From: Prevotellaceae bacterium UBA6858
GTDB taxonomy: Bacteria > Bacteroidota > Bacteroidia > Bacteroidales > Bacteroidaceae
Direction of reading: 5' to 3'
Length of the DNA stretch: 25,733 bases
NCBI GenBank assembly: GCA_002451695.1
Contig: DKDC01000009.1
Location: 1-25,733 of the forward strand
Positions within the stretch are counted from its first letter, which is position 1; each line of letters begins with the position of its first letter. The translations under genes and the position numbers were made by a program. Positions 1 through 12,205 of the stretch are shown piece by piece. Under the pieces are notes generated by a model. That model was not told the origin of the DNA. It ran no database searches and saw nothing but the letters and a program-made list of their open reading frames with translations.

Positions 1-621
1 GGAAGAACAATAGAATCGTTCCTTGGCATCAGCATGAACAGCGATAAGACCCCAGACTACAAGGGAATAGAGTTGAAAAGCTACCGGGATAAACGCAGCA
101 GCAAGAAAAATGTACTGTTTACGCAAACTCCAGACTGGGACATCAGTGCCTTGAAGTCAGGCCGGCAAATTGTTGAGAAATATGGGTATTATACAGAGGA
201 CGGAAAAAAGACTTATCAAAACACTGTACAATGCACACCTCCAAACAGTCAGTTTCTTTTCCTCAATGTAAATCAGCCAGACGAACGGCTTGAACTCCAA
301 GCACTGCAAAAAAGATTGGAGGATGTGGCTGCATGGCGATTAATGAAATTACACCAGAGGCTACTAACCAAACATCACGAAACATTTTGGATTGAAGTTG
401 AGAACGAAAAGGCTGACGGTAAAGAATATTTCAGATACAAGCAGATTGAGCACACGAAGAATCCCAATGTGGGGCAGTTTGATATGCTCATTGAACAAAA
501 CATCATAACAGTGGACTTGTTGCTGTGCCGCCCAAGTGGGCATGGCGACACTTATTCTTTCAAAATCAAAAAGAAAGGAATGCCGCTCTTGTTCCCCGAG
601 AGTACCATATATGTATTATAA
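1..621 (+). CDS. MvaI/BcnI-family type II restriction endonuclease, 5'-truncated by window edge
   Basis: The frame is open to the left edge, so the first ATG (base 34) is internal and about 206 residues of a longer protein are present; MvaI and BcnI are about 240 residues. It reads GRTIESFLGI, then PDYKGIELKS. In the visible part D19, E24 and K26 have the D-x4-E-x-K spacing of the MvaI-type PD-(D/E)XK site. A second family block, SGHGDTYSFKIKKKGMPLLF, lies near the C-terminus. Known members are monomeric enzymes that cut CCWGG or CCSGG one strand at a time; specificity here cannot be read. A cognate methyltransferase, if present, lies left of base 1. The gene converges on rpoC and ends at a good terminator. 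The family call is by motif recognition. Confidence 0.82.
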   Translation, partial: GRTIESFLGISMNSDKTPDYKGIELKSYRDKRSSKKNVLFTQTPDWDISALKSGRQIVEKYGYYTEDGKKTYQNTVQCTPPNSQFLFLNVNQPDERLELQALQKRLEDVAAWRLMKLHQRLLTKHHETFWIEVENEKADGKEYFRYKQIEHTKNPNVGQFDMLIEQNIITVDLLLCRPSGHGDTYSFKIKKKGMPLLFPESTIYVL

Positions 622-695
622 ATAGATGGAGGGGCATCTTGACAGAGCTACCGGAAGCCATCGTCGCTCCGGTCTGCACTGTAAAAAGAACATTT

Positions 696-728
696 GGACT
701 TTGCCTTTTACCGGCGGAGTCCTTTTTT
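696..728 (+). terminator. Intrinsic terminator of the restriction endonuclease gene
   Basis: A 10-bp stem with two G-T pairs (696-705 with 713-722) and a 7-base loop is followed at once by six T (723-728). It lies 75 bases after the endonuclease stop codon. Confidence 0.75.
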
Positions 729-779
729 GTTTTGGTGATGCCAATATTTTCGCACACACCGCCTTGTCCGTCCAAAACG

Positions 780-817
780 AAAAACCCCCCGAGGTATTGA
801 AGCCTCGGGGAGTTTTT
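780..817 (-). terminator. Bidirectional terminator at the end of the rpoBC operon
   Basis: A perfect 8-bp GC-rich stem (787-794 with 803-810) is flanked by T runs on both strands: 813-817 for plus-strand reading and the complement of 780-784 for minus-strand reading. It starts about 20 bases after the rpoC stop and serves the convergent gene pair. Confidence 0.8.
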
Positions 818-836
818 ACTTTCTATTGAAACCTTG

Positions 837-5168
<4,332 letters not shown>

Positions 5169-5207
5169 GTTATGTTTGTATATGATATTGAAAAAGAGTT
5201 CTTAATA

Positions 5208-8200
5208 TTATTCGAGCGATACGCTCAAGCCCAATCCCTGAAGCTCATGGAGCAACACATTAAGAGATTCGGGAATGCCCGGAGTGCCAATGGGATCACC
5301 TTTGACGATTGATTCGTAAGCCTTGGCACGACCCATAACGTCATCACTCTTTATTGTAAGCATTTCCTGAAGCACGTGTGAAGCACCAAACGCCTCAAGT
5401 GCCCAAACCTCCATTTCTCCAAAACGTTGTCCGCCGAACTGGGCCTTACCGCCAAGCGGCTGCTGCGTGATGAGAGAGTAAGGACCGATAGAACGGGCAT
5501 GCATCTTGTCTTCCACCATGTGTCCGAGCTTGAGCATATAGGTTACACCTACGGTAGCCTTTTGGTCAAACGGTTCGCCAGTTTCACCATCGTAAAGCTG
5601 CATTGAGCAGTAACGCGGCAAACCGGCCTTGTCTGTCCATTCGCACAAGTCATCAAGCTTTGCGCCATCGAAAATCGGCGTACTGAACTTAACGCCGAGA
5701 CGGCGACCCGCAGCACCGAGAATTGCCTCGAATATCTGACCGAGGTTCATACGCGAAGGCACGCCAAGAGGATTGAGTACGATGTCAACAGGCCGGCCGT
5801 CTGCAAGGAACGGCATATCTTCTTGACGCACAATCTTGGAAACAATACCCTTGTTGCCGTGGCGACCTGCCATCTTGTCGCCTACGCCAATCTTACGTTT
5901 CTTGGCAATGTAAACCTTAGCCATCTGAATAATGCCGGAAGGCAGCTCATCGCCAATCGTAATGGCAAACTTGTTGCGCTTGAGCTGGGCATCCATTATA
6001 TTGAACTTCTTGAGATAGTTCAATATAAGTTTCTGGATTAGTTCATTCTTATCAGCGTCCGATGTCCACTTGCTAAGCTGGACTGCGGTATAGTCAACAT
6101 TTTCAAGGATTTCCTTCTTGAACTTTGCACCTTTGGCTATCAGTTCAACGCCTGTGTTGTCCTTTACGCCCTGCGAGGTGCGTCCTTTGGTGAGGACGAG
6201 AAGTTTTTCTACAAGAACAGACTTCAACTCGTTGGTTTCAGCCTCGAATTTCTTGTCAAGCTTTTCCAGTTCAATCTTATCGGCAGCCTTTGAAGCACGT
6301 GTCTTCATTGCCTTAGAGAACAAACGGCGGTCTATCACCACACCGCTAAGCGACGGATTTGCCTTCAGTGAAGCATCCTTTACATCGCCAGCCTTGTCGC
6401 CAAAGATTGCACGGAGAAGTTTCTCCTCGGGCGAAGGATCACTTTCTCCCTTAGGAGTGATTTTACCTATCAGTATATCTCCCGGCTCTACTCGCGCGCC
6501 AATACGGATAATTCCATTATCGTCCAAATCTTTGGTTGCCTCCTCGCTTACGTTAGGAATATCATTGGTCAGTTCCTCCACACCACGCTTTGTTTCGCGC
6601 ACTTCGAGGGAAAACTCGTCAATATGAACGGAAGTCAAAACATCCTCGCGAACACAACGCTCGCTGAGAACAATCGCATCCTCGTAATTGTAACCCTTCC
6701 AAGGCATATAAGCAACAAGCAGGTTGCGGCCCAATGCCAATTCACCCTTTTCCGTAGCATAACCCTCGGTAAGGATGTCGCCTTTCTTTACGCGCTGACC
6801 TTTTACACAAATCGGACGAAGGTCAACAACCATATTCTGGTTGGTGCGGCGGAACTTGGGTATCTTATAAACTTTGAGCGCAGGATCGAAACTCACGAAC
6901 TCTTCGTCCTCCGTACGGTCGTACAATATGTCAATATGGTTGGCATCAACATAGTCAACTACGCCATCGCCCTCTGCTGTAATCATGGTGCGAGAATTTT
7001 CGCAGACCTGCTTCTCTATACCAGTTCCCACAATCGGGGCCTCATTATGAATAAGAGGAACTGCCTGGCGCATCATGTTAGAACCCATGAGTGCGCGGTG
7101 AGCATCGTCATGTTCCAAGAACGGAATGAGCGCGGCGGCTATTGACGCAATCTGCTGCGGAGCAACGTCCATGAGATCAACCTCTGAAGGCGGTACAACA
7201 GGATAGTCAGCATCGCGGCGGCATTTAACCTTGGTGCGGATAAATGTTCCGTCATCATTCAGCGGAGCATTACCCTGTCCGATAATCTTTTCTTCCTCCT
7301 CCTCTGCCGAAAGATATACAATGTGGTCGTTGTTAAGATCCACTTTCGAATCTTTAACCACCCTATAAGGAGTCTCGATGAAACCAAGGCTGTCTATCTT
7401 GGCATAAACGCAAAGTGAAGAGATCAGTCCGATGTTAGGACCTTCAGGAGACTCGATAGGACAAAGGCGACCATAATGGGTGTAATGCACATCTCGAACC
7501 TCGAAACCGGCACGTTCACGCGAAAGACCGCCGGGACCAAGAGCCGAAAGACGACGCTTGTGGGTTACTTCGGCAAGAGGGTTGGTCTGGTCCATAAACT
7601 GTGAAAGAGGATTCGTTCCGAAGAACGAATTAATCACCGACGATATAGTCTTGGTGTTAATAAGGTCGGTAGGAGTGAAAACCTCGTTGTCGCGGACATT
7701 CATACGCTCGCGAATTGTACGGCTCATACGTGCCAAACCTATAGCAAACTGATTTGCCAACTGCTCACCAACAGTACGCACACGACGGTTACTCAAATGG
7801 TCAATGTCATCAACCGTGGCCTTTGAGTTAATAAGCCTGATGAGATATTTAATAATCTCGATTATATCTTCCTTGGTAAGCACGCGGACACTCATGTCCG
7901 TATCCAGCCCAAGTTTTTTGTTTATTCTGTAACGCCCAACCTCGTCAAGGTCATAACGCTTGTCTGAAAAGAACAAGCCGTTGATAACCTCGCGTGCGCT
8001 CGCATCATCGGCGGGGTCTGCATTACGAAGCTGGCGGTATATATAAAGGACTGCTTCCTTTTCTGAATTGCAAGGGTCTTTTTTAAGAGTGTTGAAAACT
8101 ATAGAGTAATCAAGGCTGTCCGCAGACTCTTCCTTATGCACAAGGATTGTCTTTTCTCCGCTGTCGATAATTGCAGGAATATTCTCTTCGTTGATTTCCA

Positions 8201-9023
8201 TTTCACGGTCGAGAACCACCTCGTTACGTTCAATAGATACAACCTCACCCGTATCTTCGTCAACAAAATCTTCAACCCAACTCTTAAGAACTCGGGCCGC
8301 GATTTTACGTCCTATGCATTTCTTCAAATTAGCCTTGTTGACCTTTACATTCTCTGCAAGATTGAATATGTCGAGTATGTCTTTGTCGGTTTCAAAACCG
8401 ATTGCACGCAAAAGCGTCGTTACAGGCAACTTTTTCTTCCGGTCGATGTAGGCGTACATCACATTGTTTATGTCAGTCGCAAACTCAATCCATGAACCCT
8501 TGAACGGAATTATGCGGGCAGAATATAACTGCGTGCCGTTTGCATGTATGCTTGAACCGAAGAACACGCCCGGAGAGCGGTGAAGCTGTGAAACAACCAC
8601 TCGTTCTGCGCCATTGATAACGAATGTTCCATAATCGGTCATATATGGTATTGGACCGAGAAATACATTTTGCACAACCGTATCAAAATCTTCATGACCG
8701 GGGTCCGTGCAATATAGCTTTAGTTTGGCCTTCAAGGGGACGTTGTAGGTCAGTCCGCGTTCAAGGCATTCTTCAATCGAATAGCGCGGGGAATCGATTG
8801 AATAGTCGAGAAATTCCAAAACAAAATTATTGCGCGTGTCGGCAATGGGGAAGTTCTCTGCAAAAACCTTGTAAAGGCCATCATTCTTGCGCTCCTCGGG
8901 TGGAGTGTCAAGCTGCAAGAAATCGCGGAACGATTTTATCTGAACGTCAAGAAAGTCCGGAAATGGCATTGGCTCTTTAACCGATGCAAAATTCACTCTC
9001 TGATTTACAATTTTTGAGGACAT
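5208..9023 (-). CDS. rpoB: DNA-directed RNA polymerase subunit beta
   Basis: The second large subunit of RNA polymerase and the rifampicin target. It has 1271 residues, normal for Bacteroidales. The rifampicin pocket FFGTNPLSQFMDQTNPL then HKRRLSALGPGG is intact: Asp478, His488 and Ser493 correspond to E. coli 516, 526 and 531 and are wild type, so no common resistance change is present there. The C-terminal block with KMAGRHGNKGIVSKI and GGKAQFGGQRFGEMEVWALEA is also intact. The gene follows rplL after a 94-base gap containing a terminator-like hairpin and precedes rpoC by 39 bases. Confidence 0.99.
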   Translation of the reverse strand: MSSKIVNQRVNFASVKEPMPFPDFLDVQIKSFRDFLQLDTPPEERKNDGLYKVFAENFPIADTRNNFVLEFLDYSIDSPRYSIEECLERGLTYNVPLKAKLKLYCTDPGHEDFDTVVQNVFLGPIPYMTDYGTFVINGAERVVVSQLHRSPGVFFGSSIHANGTQLYSARIIPFKGSWIEFATDINNVMYAYIDRKKKLPVTTLLRAIGFETDKDILDIFNLAENVKVNKANLKKCIGRKIAARVLKSWVEDFVDEDTGEVVSIERNEVVLDREMEINEENIPAIIDSGEKTILVHKEESADSLDYSIVFNTLKKDPCNSEKEAVLYIYRQLRNADPADDASAREVINGLFFSDKRYDLDEVGRYRINKKLGLDTDMSVRVLTKEDIIEIIKYLIRLINSKATVDDIDHLSNRRVRTVGEQLANQFAIGLARMSRTIRERMNVRDNEVFTPTDLINTKTISSVINSFFGTNPLSQFMDQTNPLAEVTHKRRLSALGPGGLSRERAGFEVRDVHYTHYGRLCPIESPEGPNIGLISSLCVYAKIDSLGFIETPYRVVKDSKVDLNNDHIVYLSAEEEEEKIIGQGNAPLNDDGTFIRTKVKCRRDADYPVVPPSEVDLMDVAPQQIASIAAALIPFLEHDDAHRALMGSNMMRQAVPLIHNEAPIVGTGIEKQVCENSRTMITAEGDGVVDYVDANHIDILYDRTEDEEFVSFDPALKVYKIPKFRRTNQNMVVDLRPICVKGQRVKKGDILTEGYATEKGELALGRNLLVAYMPWKGYNYEDAIVLSERCVREDVLTSVHIDEFSLEVRETKRGVEELTNDIPNVSEEATKDLDDNGIIRIGARVEPGDILIGKITPKGESDPSPEEKLLRAIFGDKAGDVKDASLKANPSLSGVVIDRRLFSKAMKTRASKAADKIELEKLDKKFEAETNELKSVLVEKLLVLTKGRTSQGVKDNTGVELIAKGAKFKKEILENVDYTAVQLSKWTSDADKNELIQKLILNYLKKFNIMDAQLKRNKFAITIGDELPSGIIQMAKVYIAKKRKIGVGDKMAGRHGNKGIVSKIVRQEDMPFLADGRPVDIVLNPLGVPSRMNLGQIFEAILGAAGRRLGVKFSTPIFDGAKLDDLCEWTDKAGLPRYCSMQLYDGETGEPFDQKATVGVTYMLKLGHMVEDKMHARSIGPYSLITQQPLGGKAQFGGQRFGEMEVWALEAFGASHVLQEMLTIKSDDVMGRAKAYESIVKGDPIGTPGIPESLNVLLHELQGLGLSVSLE

Positions 9024-9058
9024 TCGTTATATATTAATTGTATGATTTTTTAATACGC

Positions 9059-9095
9059 AAAAAAGTTAAGAACCCTCTACCAGAGGATCCTTAAC
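9059..9095 (-). terminator. Terminator-like attenuator between rplL and rpoB
   Basis: On the minus strand a 14-bp stem with two G-U pairs (9095-9082 with 9078-9065) and a 3-base loop is followed directly by six U (9064-9059). Distal rpoB and rpoC are essential, so termination must be partial. E. coli has a partial attenuator at the same junction; function here is inferred. Confidence 0.7.
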
Positions 9096-9117
9096 TATAT
9101 TTTTCGAGTTAAATGGG

Positions 9118-9492
9118 TTACTTAACCTCAACCTCAGCTCCCGCAGCCTCAACAGCCTTCTTGAGAGCTTCAGCCTCTTCTTTAGCAACGCCTTCCTTCA
9201 ATTTTGAGGGAGCTGCATCAACGAGATCCTTCGCTTCCTTCAGACCAAGACCGCAAGCTTCCTTAACAGCCTTCACAACCTGAAGTTTTGCGCTGCCTGC
9301 GCTCTTAAGAATTACGTCAAAAGCTGTCTTCTCTTCAACAGCCTCGCCAGCTGCAGCGGGACCTGCTGCTACAGCAACTGCTGCGGCGGCCGGCTCGATT
9401 CCATACTCGTCCTTGAGAACCTGAGCTAACTCGTTTACTTCTTTTACTGTCAAATTTACCAATTCTTCAGCAATAGCTTTAATATCTGCCAT
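9118..9492 (-). CDS. rplL: 50S ribosomal protein L7/L12 (bL12)
   Basis: The stalk protein that recruits translation GTPases to the large subunit. It has 124 residues with the standard plan: an N-terminal dimerisation helix pair (about 1-33), an alanine-rich hinge (about 35-53) and the C-terminal factor-binding domain starting near EKTAFDVILKSAG, with GLGLKEAKDLVDAAP. It lies 38 bases after rplJ, as in nearly all bacteria, and is followed by the rplL-rpoB hairpin. In the cell it binds L10 as dimers. Confidence 0.99.
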   Translation of the reverse strand: MADIKAIAEELVNLTVKEVNELAQVLKDEYGIEPAAAAVAVAAGPAAAGEAVEEKTAFDVILKSAGSAKLQVVKAVKEACGLGLKEAKDLVDAAPSKLKEGVAKEEAEALKKAVEAAGAEVEVK

Positions 9493-9530
9493 TTTAATTC
9501 TATTTTTATTGTTTTTATTCTACTTAATTT

Positions 9531-10049
9531 TTATTCGGGACGTTCGCCCAGTGTTTTTAATACCCCATGTATGGTATGTCCACCACTCTGGAGCGCAGAG
9601 ATGACATTCTTCGTCGGCGACTGCAACAGAGCAACGATTTCGGCAATAACCTCGTTCTTACTCTTCAGTGCTATCAAAGCGTCAAGGTTTTCAGCACCTA
9701 CATAGAAACTTTGTTCTGCATAGGCAGCCTTAAGTCCGGGAATACCGTCCTTTCCTTTTTCCTTTATAAGTTTTGCGGGAACATTTGCCGTGTTACAAAG
9801 CATTAAGGCCGTTGTTCCTTTCAAACTTCCATAAAGCGGAGAATAGTCGATTTCACTTGCCTCAAAAGCTTTCTGAAGCAGAGTGTTCTTAACGACAACC
9901 ATTTTGACTTCGCGTTTGAAACACTCACGACGGAGAGCCGTAGTTTTTTCCGCATTCATCGCAGTTACGTCAACAAGATAGAAGTTGGCGTATTCCTTGA
10001 GAAGCGCACCGAGATTCTCTATTACTATAGTTTTCTGTTCCTTTTTCAT
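9531..10049 (-). CDS. rplJ: 50S ribosomal protein L10 (uL10)
   Basis: The stalk base protein that anchors L7/L12 dimers to 23S rRNA. It has 172 residues, the family length, with the typical core KTTALRRECFKREVKMVVVKNTL in two adjoining blocks (around residues 30-55) and a C-terminal helical tail that binds L7/L12. It starts 9 bases after rplA and lies 38 bases before rplL, so it is part of the ribosomal protein operon. In many bacteria the L10-L7/L12 complex represses its own mRNA; the 9-base gap leaves no room for a separate leader, so any such site would overlap rplA. Confidence 0.98.
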   Translation of the reverse strand: MKKEQKTIVIENLGALLKEYANFYLVDVTAMNAEKTTALRRECFKREVKMVVVKNTLLQKAFEASEIDYSPLYGSLKGTTALMLCNTANVPAKLIKEKGKDGIPGLKAAYAEQSFYVGAENLDALIALKSKNEVIAEIVALLQSPTKNVISALQSGGHTIHGVLKTLGERPE

Positions 10050-10058
10050 AATTCAAAA

Positions 10059-10766
10059 TTAGTTTTGGTCATCCGCTCCGATAGACTTTGGATCAACACG
10101 AAGCCCACGACTCATAGTGCTTGACAAGAAGATACTCTTTATGTAAGTTCCTTTTGCCGCAGCAGGTTTAAGTTTGATTATTGTATTGAGGAACTCTTTT
10201 GCGTTCTGCACAATTTGCTCGGCCGTAAACGAAACCTTGCCTATCGATGTGTGTACGATGCCAGTCTTGTCAACTTTGAAGTCGATTTTGCCCTGTTTAA
10301 CTTCACGTACAGCCTTGGCAACATCCATAGTTACAGTGCCACTCTTGGGGTTAGGCATAAGACCACGAGGACCAAGAATACGTCCCAAAGGTCCAAGCTT
10401 GCCCATCACTGAAGGCATTGTTATAATCACATCAATATCGGTCCAGCCACCTTTAATCTTGTCGATATACTCGTCAAGACCAACATAGTCTGCACCTGCT
10501 TCCTTAGCCGCATTCTCCACATCGGGAGTGCAGAGACAAAGAACACGCACAGTCTTGCCTGTTCCATTGGGCAGGGAAACAACGCCGCGTACCATTTGAT
10601 TTGCCTTACGTGGATCAACTCCCAAACGCACGTCAATATCAAGAGAAGCATCAAATTTGGTCGTAGTTATCTCCTTCACCAATTTGGATGCCTCGCTGAG
10701 CGTATAAACCTTCCCTGCTTCAATTTTGTCGGCTACAGACTTTTGATTTTTTGTCAGTTTACTCAT
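10059..10766 (-). CDS. rplA: 50S ribosomal protein L1 (uL1)
   Basis: The mobile L1 stalk protein that binds 23S rRNA and the E-site tRNA. It has 235 residues, close to the family norm, with the RNA-binding segments LDASLDIDVRLGVDPRK-like (about 38-55), PSVMGKLGPLGRILGPRGL and MPNPKSGTVT. It lies 20 bases after rplK. L1 is the classic translational repressor of the L11-L1 unit; no binding site was confirmed here by eye. Confidence 0.98.
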   Translation of the reverse strand: MSKLTKNQKSVADKIEAGKVYTLSEASKLVKEITTTKFDASLDIDVRLGVDPRKANQMVRGVVSLPNGTGKTVRVLCLCTPDVENAAKEAGADYVGLDEYIDKIKGGWTDIDVIITMPSVMGKLGPLGRILGPRGLMPNPKSGTVTMDVAKAVREVKQGKIDFKVDKTGIVHTSIGKVSFTAEQIVQNAKEFLNTIIKLKPAAAKGTYIKSIFLSSTMSRGLRVDPKSIGADDQN

Positions 10767-10786
10767 GTCTAAATTGAAGTTTTATG

Positions 10787-11227
10787 TTATTTGTTAGGGA
10801 AGTCCCCTCTAACGGTTATACCCATACTACGGGCTGTGCCGGCCACCATCTTCATAGCTGCCTCAACAGTAAAGCAGTTCAGATCGTTCATTTTGTCTTC
10901 GGCAATAGCACGCACCTGATCCCACGTTACCTCGGCAATCTTAACACGGTTAGGCTCCGCAGATCCACTCTTTTTGTTTGCAACTTCCAAGAGTTGTATT
11001 GCAGCAGGAGGAGTCTTTACAACAAACGAGAACGATTTGTCCGCGAAATAAGTAATGACCACAGGCAGAACCTTTCCTGCCTTTTCCTTTGTCCTGGCAT
11101 TAAACTGCTTGCAGAAGTCCATGATGTTTATTCCCTTAGAACCCAAAGCAGGACCTACGGGAGGTGATGGATTTGCAGCGCCGCCTTTAATCTGTAATTT
11201 GATTAATCCAGCAACTTCTTTTGCCAT
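10787..11227 (-). CDS. rplK: 50S ribosomal protein L11 (uL11)
   Basis: A GTPase-centre protein that binds 23S rRNA and the thiostrepton region. It has 146 residues with the proline-rich N-terminal domain (ANPSPPVGPALGSKGINIMDFC, split across residues 18-40) and the C-terminal RNA-binding domain ending GTARSMGITVRGDFPNK. It lies 58 bases after nusG, and no Bacteroidetes promoter is evident in that gap, so read-through from nusG is likely. Confidence 0.99.
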   Translation of the reverse strand: MAKEVAGLIKLQIKGGAANPSPPVGPALGSKGINIMDFCKQFNARTKEKAGKVLPVVITYFADKSFSFVVKTPPAAIQLLEVANKKSGSAEPNRVKIAEVTWDQVRAIAEDKMNDLNCFTVEAAMKMVAGTARSMGITVRGDFPNK

Positions 11228-11285
11228 TTTGTTTTGTTTTAATAATGATTATTTTAGGAATTGCACGACACGTAACACTATCATG

Positions 11286-11846
11286 CTACTCCTTTTCCAC
11301 CTGCATAAAACCCAATTCCAAAGGAGTGTTGCGTCCGAATACCTTTACAGACACCGTAAGCTTCTTCTTCTCGTTGTTGATTTCCTCAACAACGCCACCA
11401 AAGTTGCTGAACGGTCCTTCGGTAACCTTCACACTGTCTCCCACTGCAAATTGCGGCAAGATTTCCTGACTCTCGCTTTCCATCTCGTCAATACTTCCCA
11501 ATATGCGGTTGATTTCGCTTGAGCGAAGGGGAACCGGCTGTTCCATACCTCCGAGAAAGCCCAACACGTTCGGAGTGTAGCGCAAATCCTGCGCAACCTC
11601 ACCAACGAGCTTGGCTTCTACCAACACATAGCCCGGCATGGAGTTGCGTTCCTTTACAGTACGCTTTCCATTCGGGCTTGAATAAACCACCTTTTCTGTA
11701 GGAATGAGAACCTGCGATACGTTGCCATTGAAGTGCCCGTTTTTAATTCCGAGCTCGATGTATTCTTTCACCTTTCCTTCTTTGCCACTTACCGCACGCA
11801 GCACATACCACCTCATTTCTGCGGGTGTTGTCTTATGATTTTCCAT
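11286..11846 (-). CDS. nusG: Transcription termination/antitermination factor NusG
   Basis: The universal elongation factor that binds the beta' clamp and couples polymerase to ribosome or Rho. It has 186 residues. The NGN domain runs from about 11 to 115 (RWYVLRAVSGKEGKVKEYIE, NSMPGYVLVEA) and the KOW domain from about 133 to 170 (FAVGDSVKVTEGPFSNFGG). It lies 15 bases after secE, the usual pairing, so the two are co-translated. No paralogue features (UpxY/LoaP type) are seen; this is the housekeeping copy. Confidence 0.98.
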   Translation of the reverse strand: MENHKTTPAEMRWYVLRAVSGKEGKVKEYIELGIKNGHFNGNVSQVLIPTEKVVYSSPNGKRTVKERNSMPGYVLVEAKLVGEVAQDLRYTPNVLGFLGGMEQPVPLRSSEINRILGSIDEMESESQEILPQFAVGDSVKVTEGPFSNFGGVVEEINNEKKKLTVSVKVFGRNTPLELGFMQVEKE

Positions 11847-11861
11847 TACAGAGCTGGTTGA

Positions 11862-12053
11862 TTAATGCGGATAGACATTTCCCATCACGAACTGGAAGCA
11901 CTGGTCTAATGCAAAGACCACTATAGCAATGATTATGGAAGCTGTCAAAACAACCACTGCATTATGCCCCAATTCCCGACCCGACGGCCAAGTTGTCTTA
12001 TACAAAAGCTCCTCGTAAGAAGCCTTGCAATATGCAAATGCTTTTTTCAACAT
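11862..12053 (-). CDS. secE: Preprotein translocase subunit SecE
   Basis: A small essential clamp subunit of the SecYEG channel in the inner membrane. It has 63 residues, the short single-span form: a cytoplasmic amphipathic helix with the conserved ELLYKTTWPSGREL segment, then one membrane span (about 32-55). It sits between tRNA-Trp (16-base gap) and nusG (15-base gap), the standard context that supports the call for so short a protein. Confidence 0.96.
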   Translation of the reverse strand: MLKKAFAYCKASYEELLYKTTWPSGRELGHNAVVVLTASIIIAIVVFALDQCFQFVMGNVYPH

Positions 12054-12069
12054 ATTCTTTATTTTTTAG

Positions 12070-12143
12070 CACGGGAAGAGAGACTCGAACTCCCGACACC
12101 TGGTTTTGGAGACCAGTGCTCTACCAAACTGAGCTATTCCCGT
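12070..12143 (-). tRNA. tRNA-Trp (anticodon CCA)
   Basis: A 74-base cloverleaf: 7-bp acceptor stem ACGGGAA/TTCCCGT, anticodon stem CTGGT/ACCAG with loop CTCCAAA giving CCA, and a normal T arm with TTCGAGT. The 3' CCA is not encoded. It lies between tuf and secE, its usual place. Confidence 0.97.
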
Positions 12144-12145
12144 AA

Positions 12146-12181
12146 ATAAGGCTCTCGTCTCTCGCAAGGCAAGAGCCTTAT
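12146..12181 (-). other. Hairpin between tuf and tRNA-Trp
   Basis: A perfect 10-bp inverted repeat (12146-12155 with 12172-12181) with a 16-base loop fills most of the gap between the tuf stop and the 5' end of tRNA-Trp. No U run follows; only two bases separate it from the tRNA. It may set mRNA stability or tRNA processing rather than termination; that is inference. Confidence 0.6.
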
Positions 12182-12205
12182 ATTGTTTATTCTTTCAAAG
12201 AAAGA

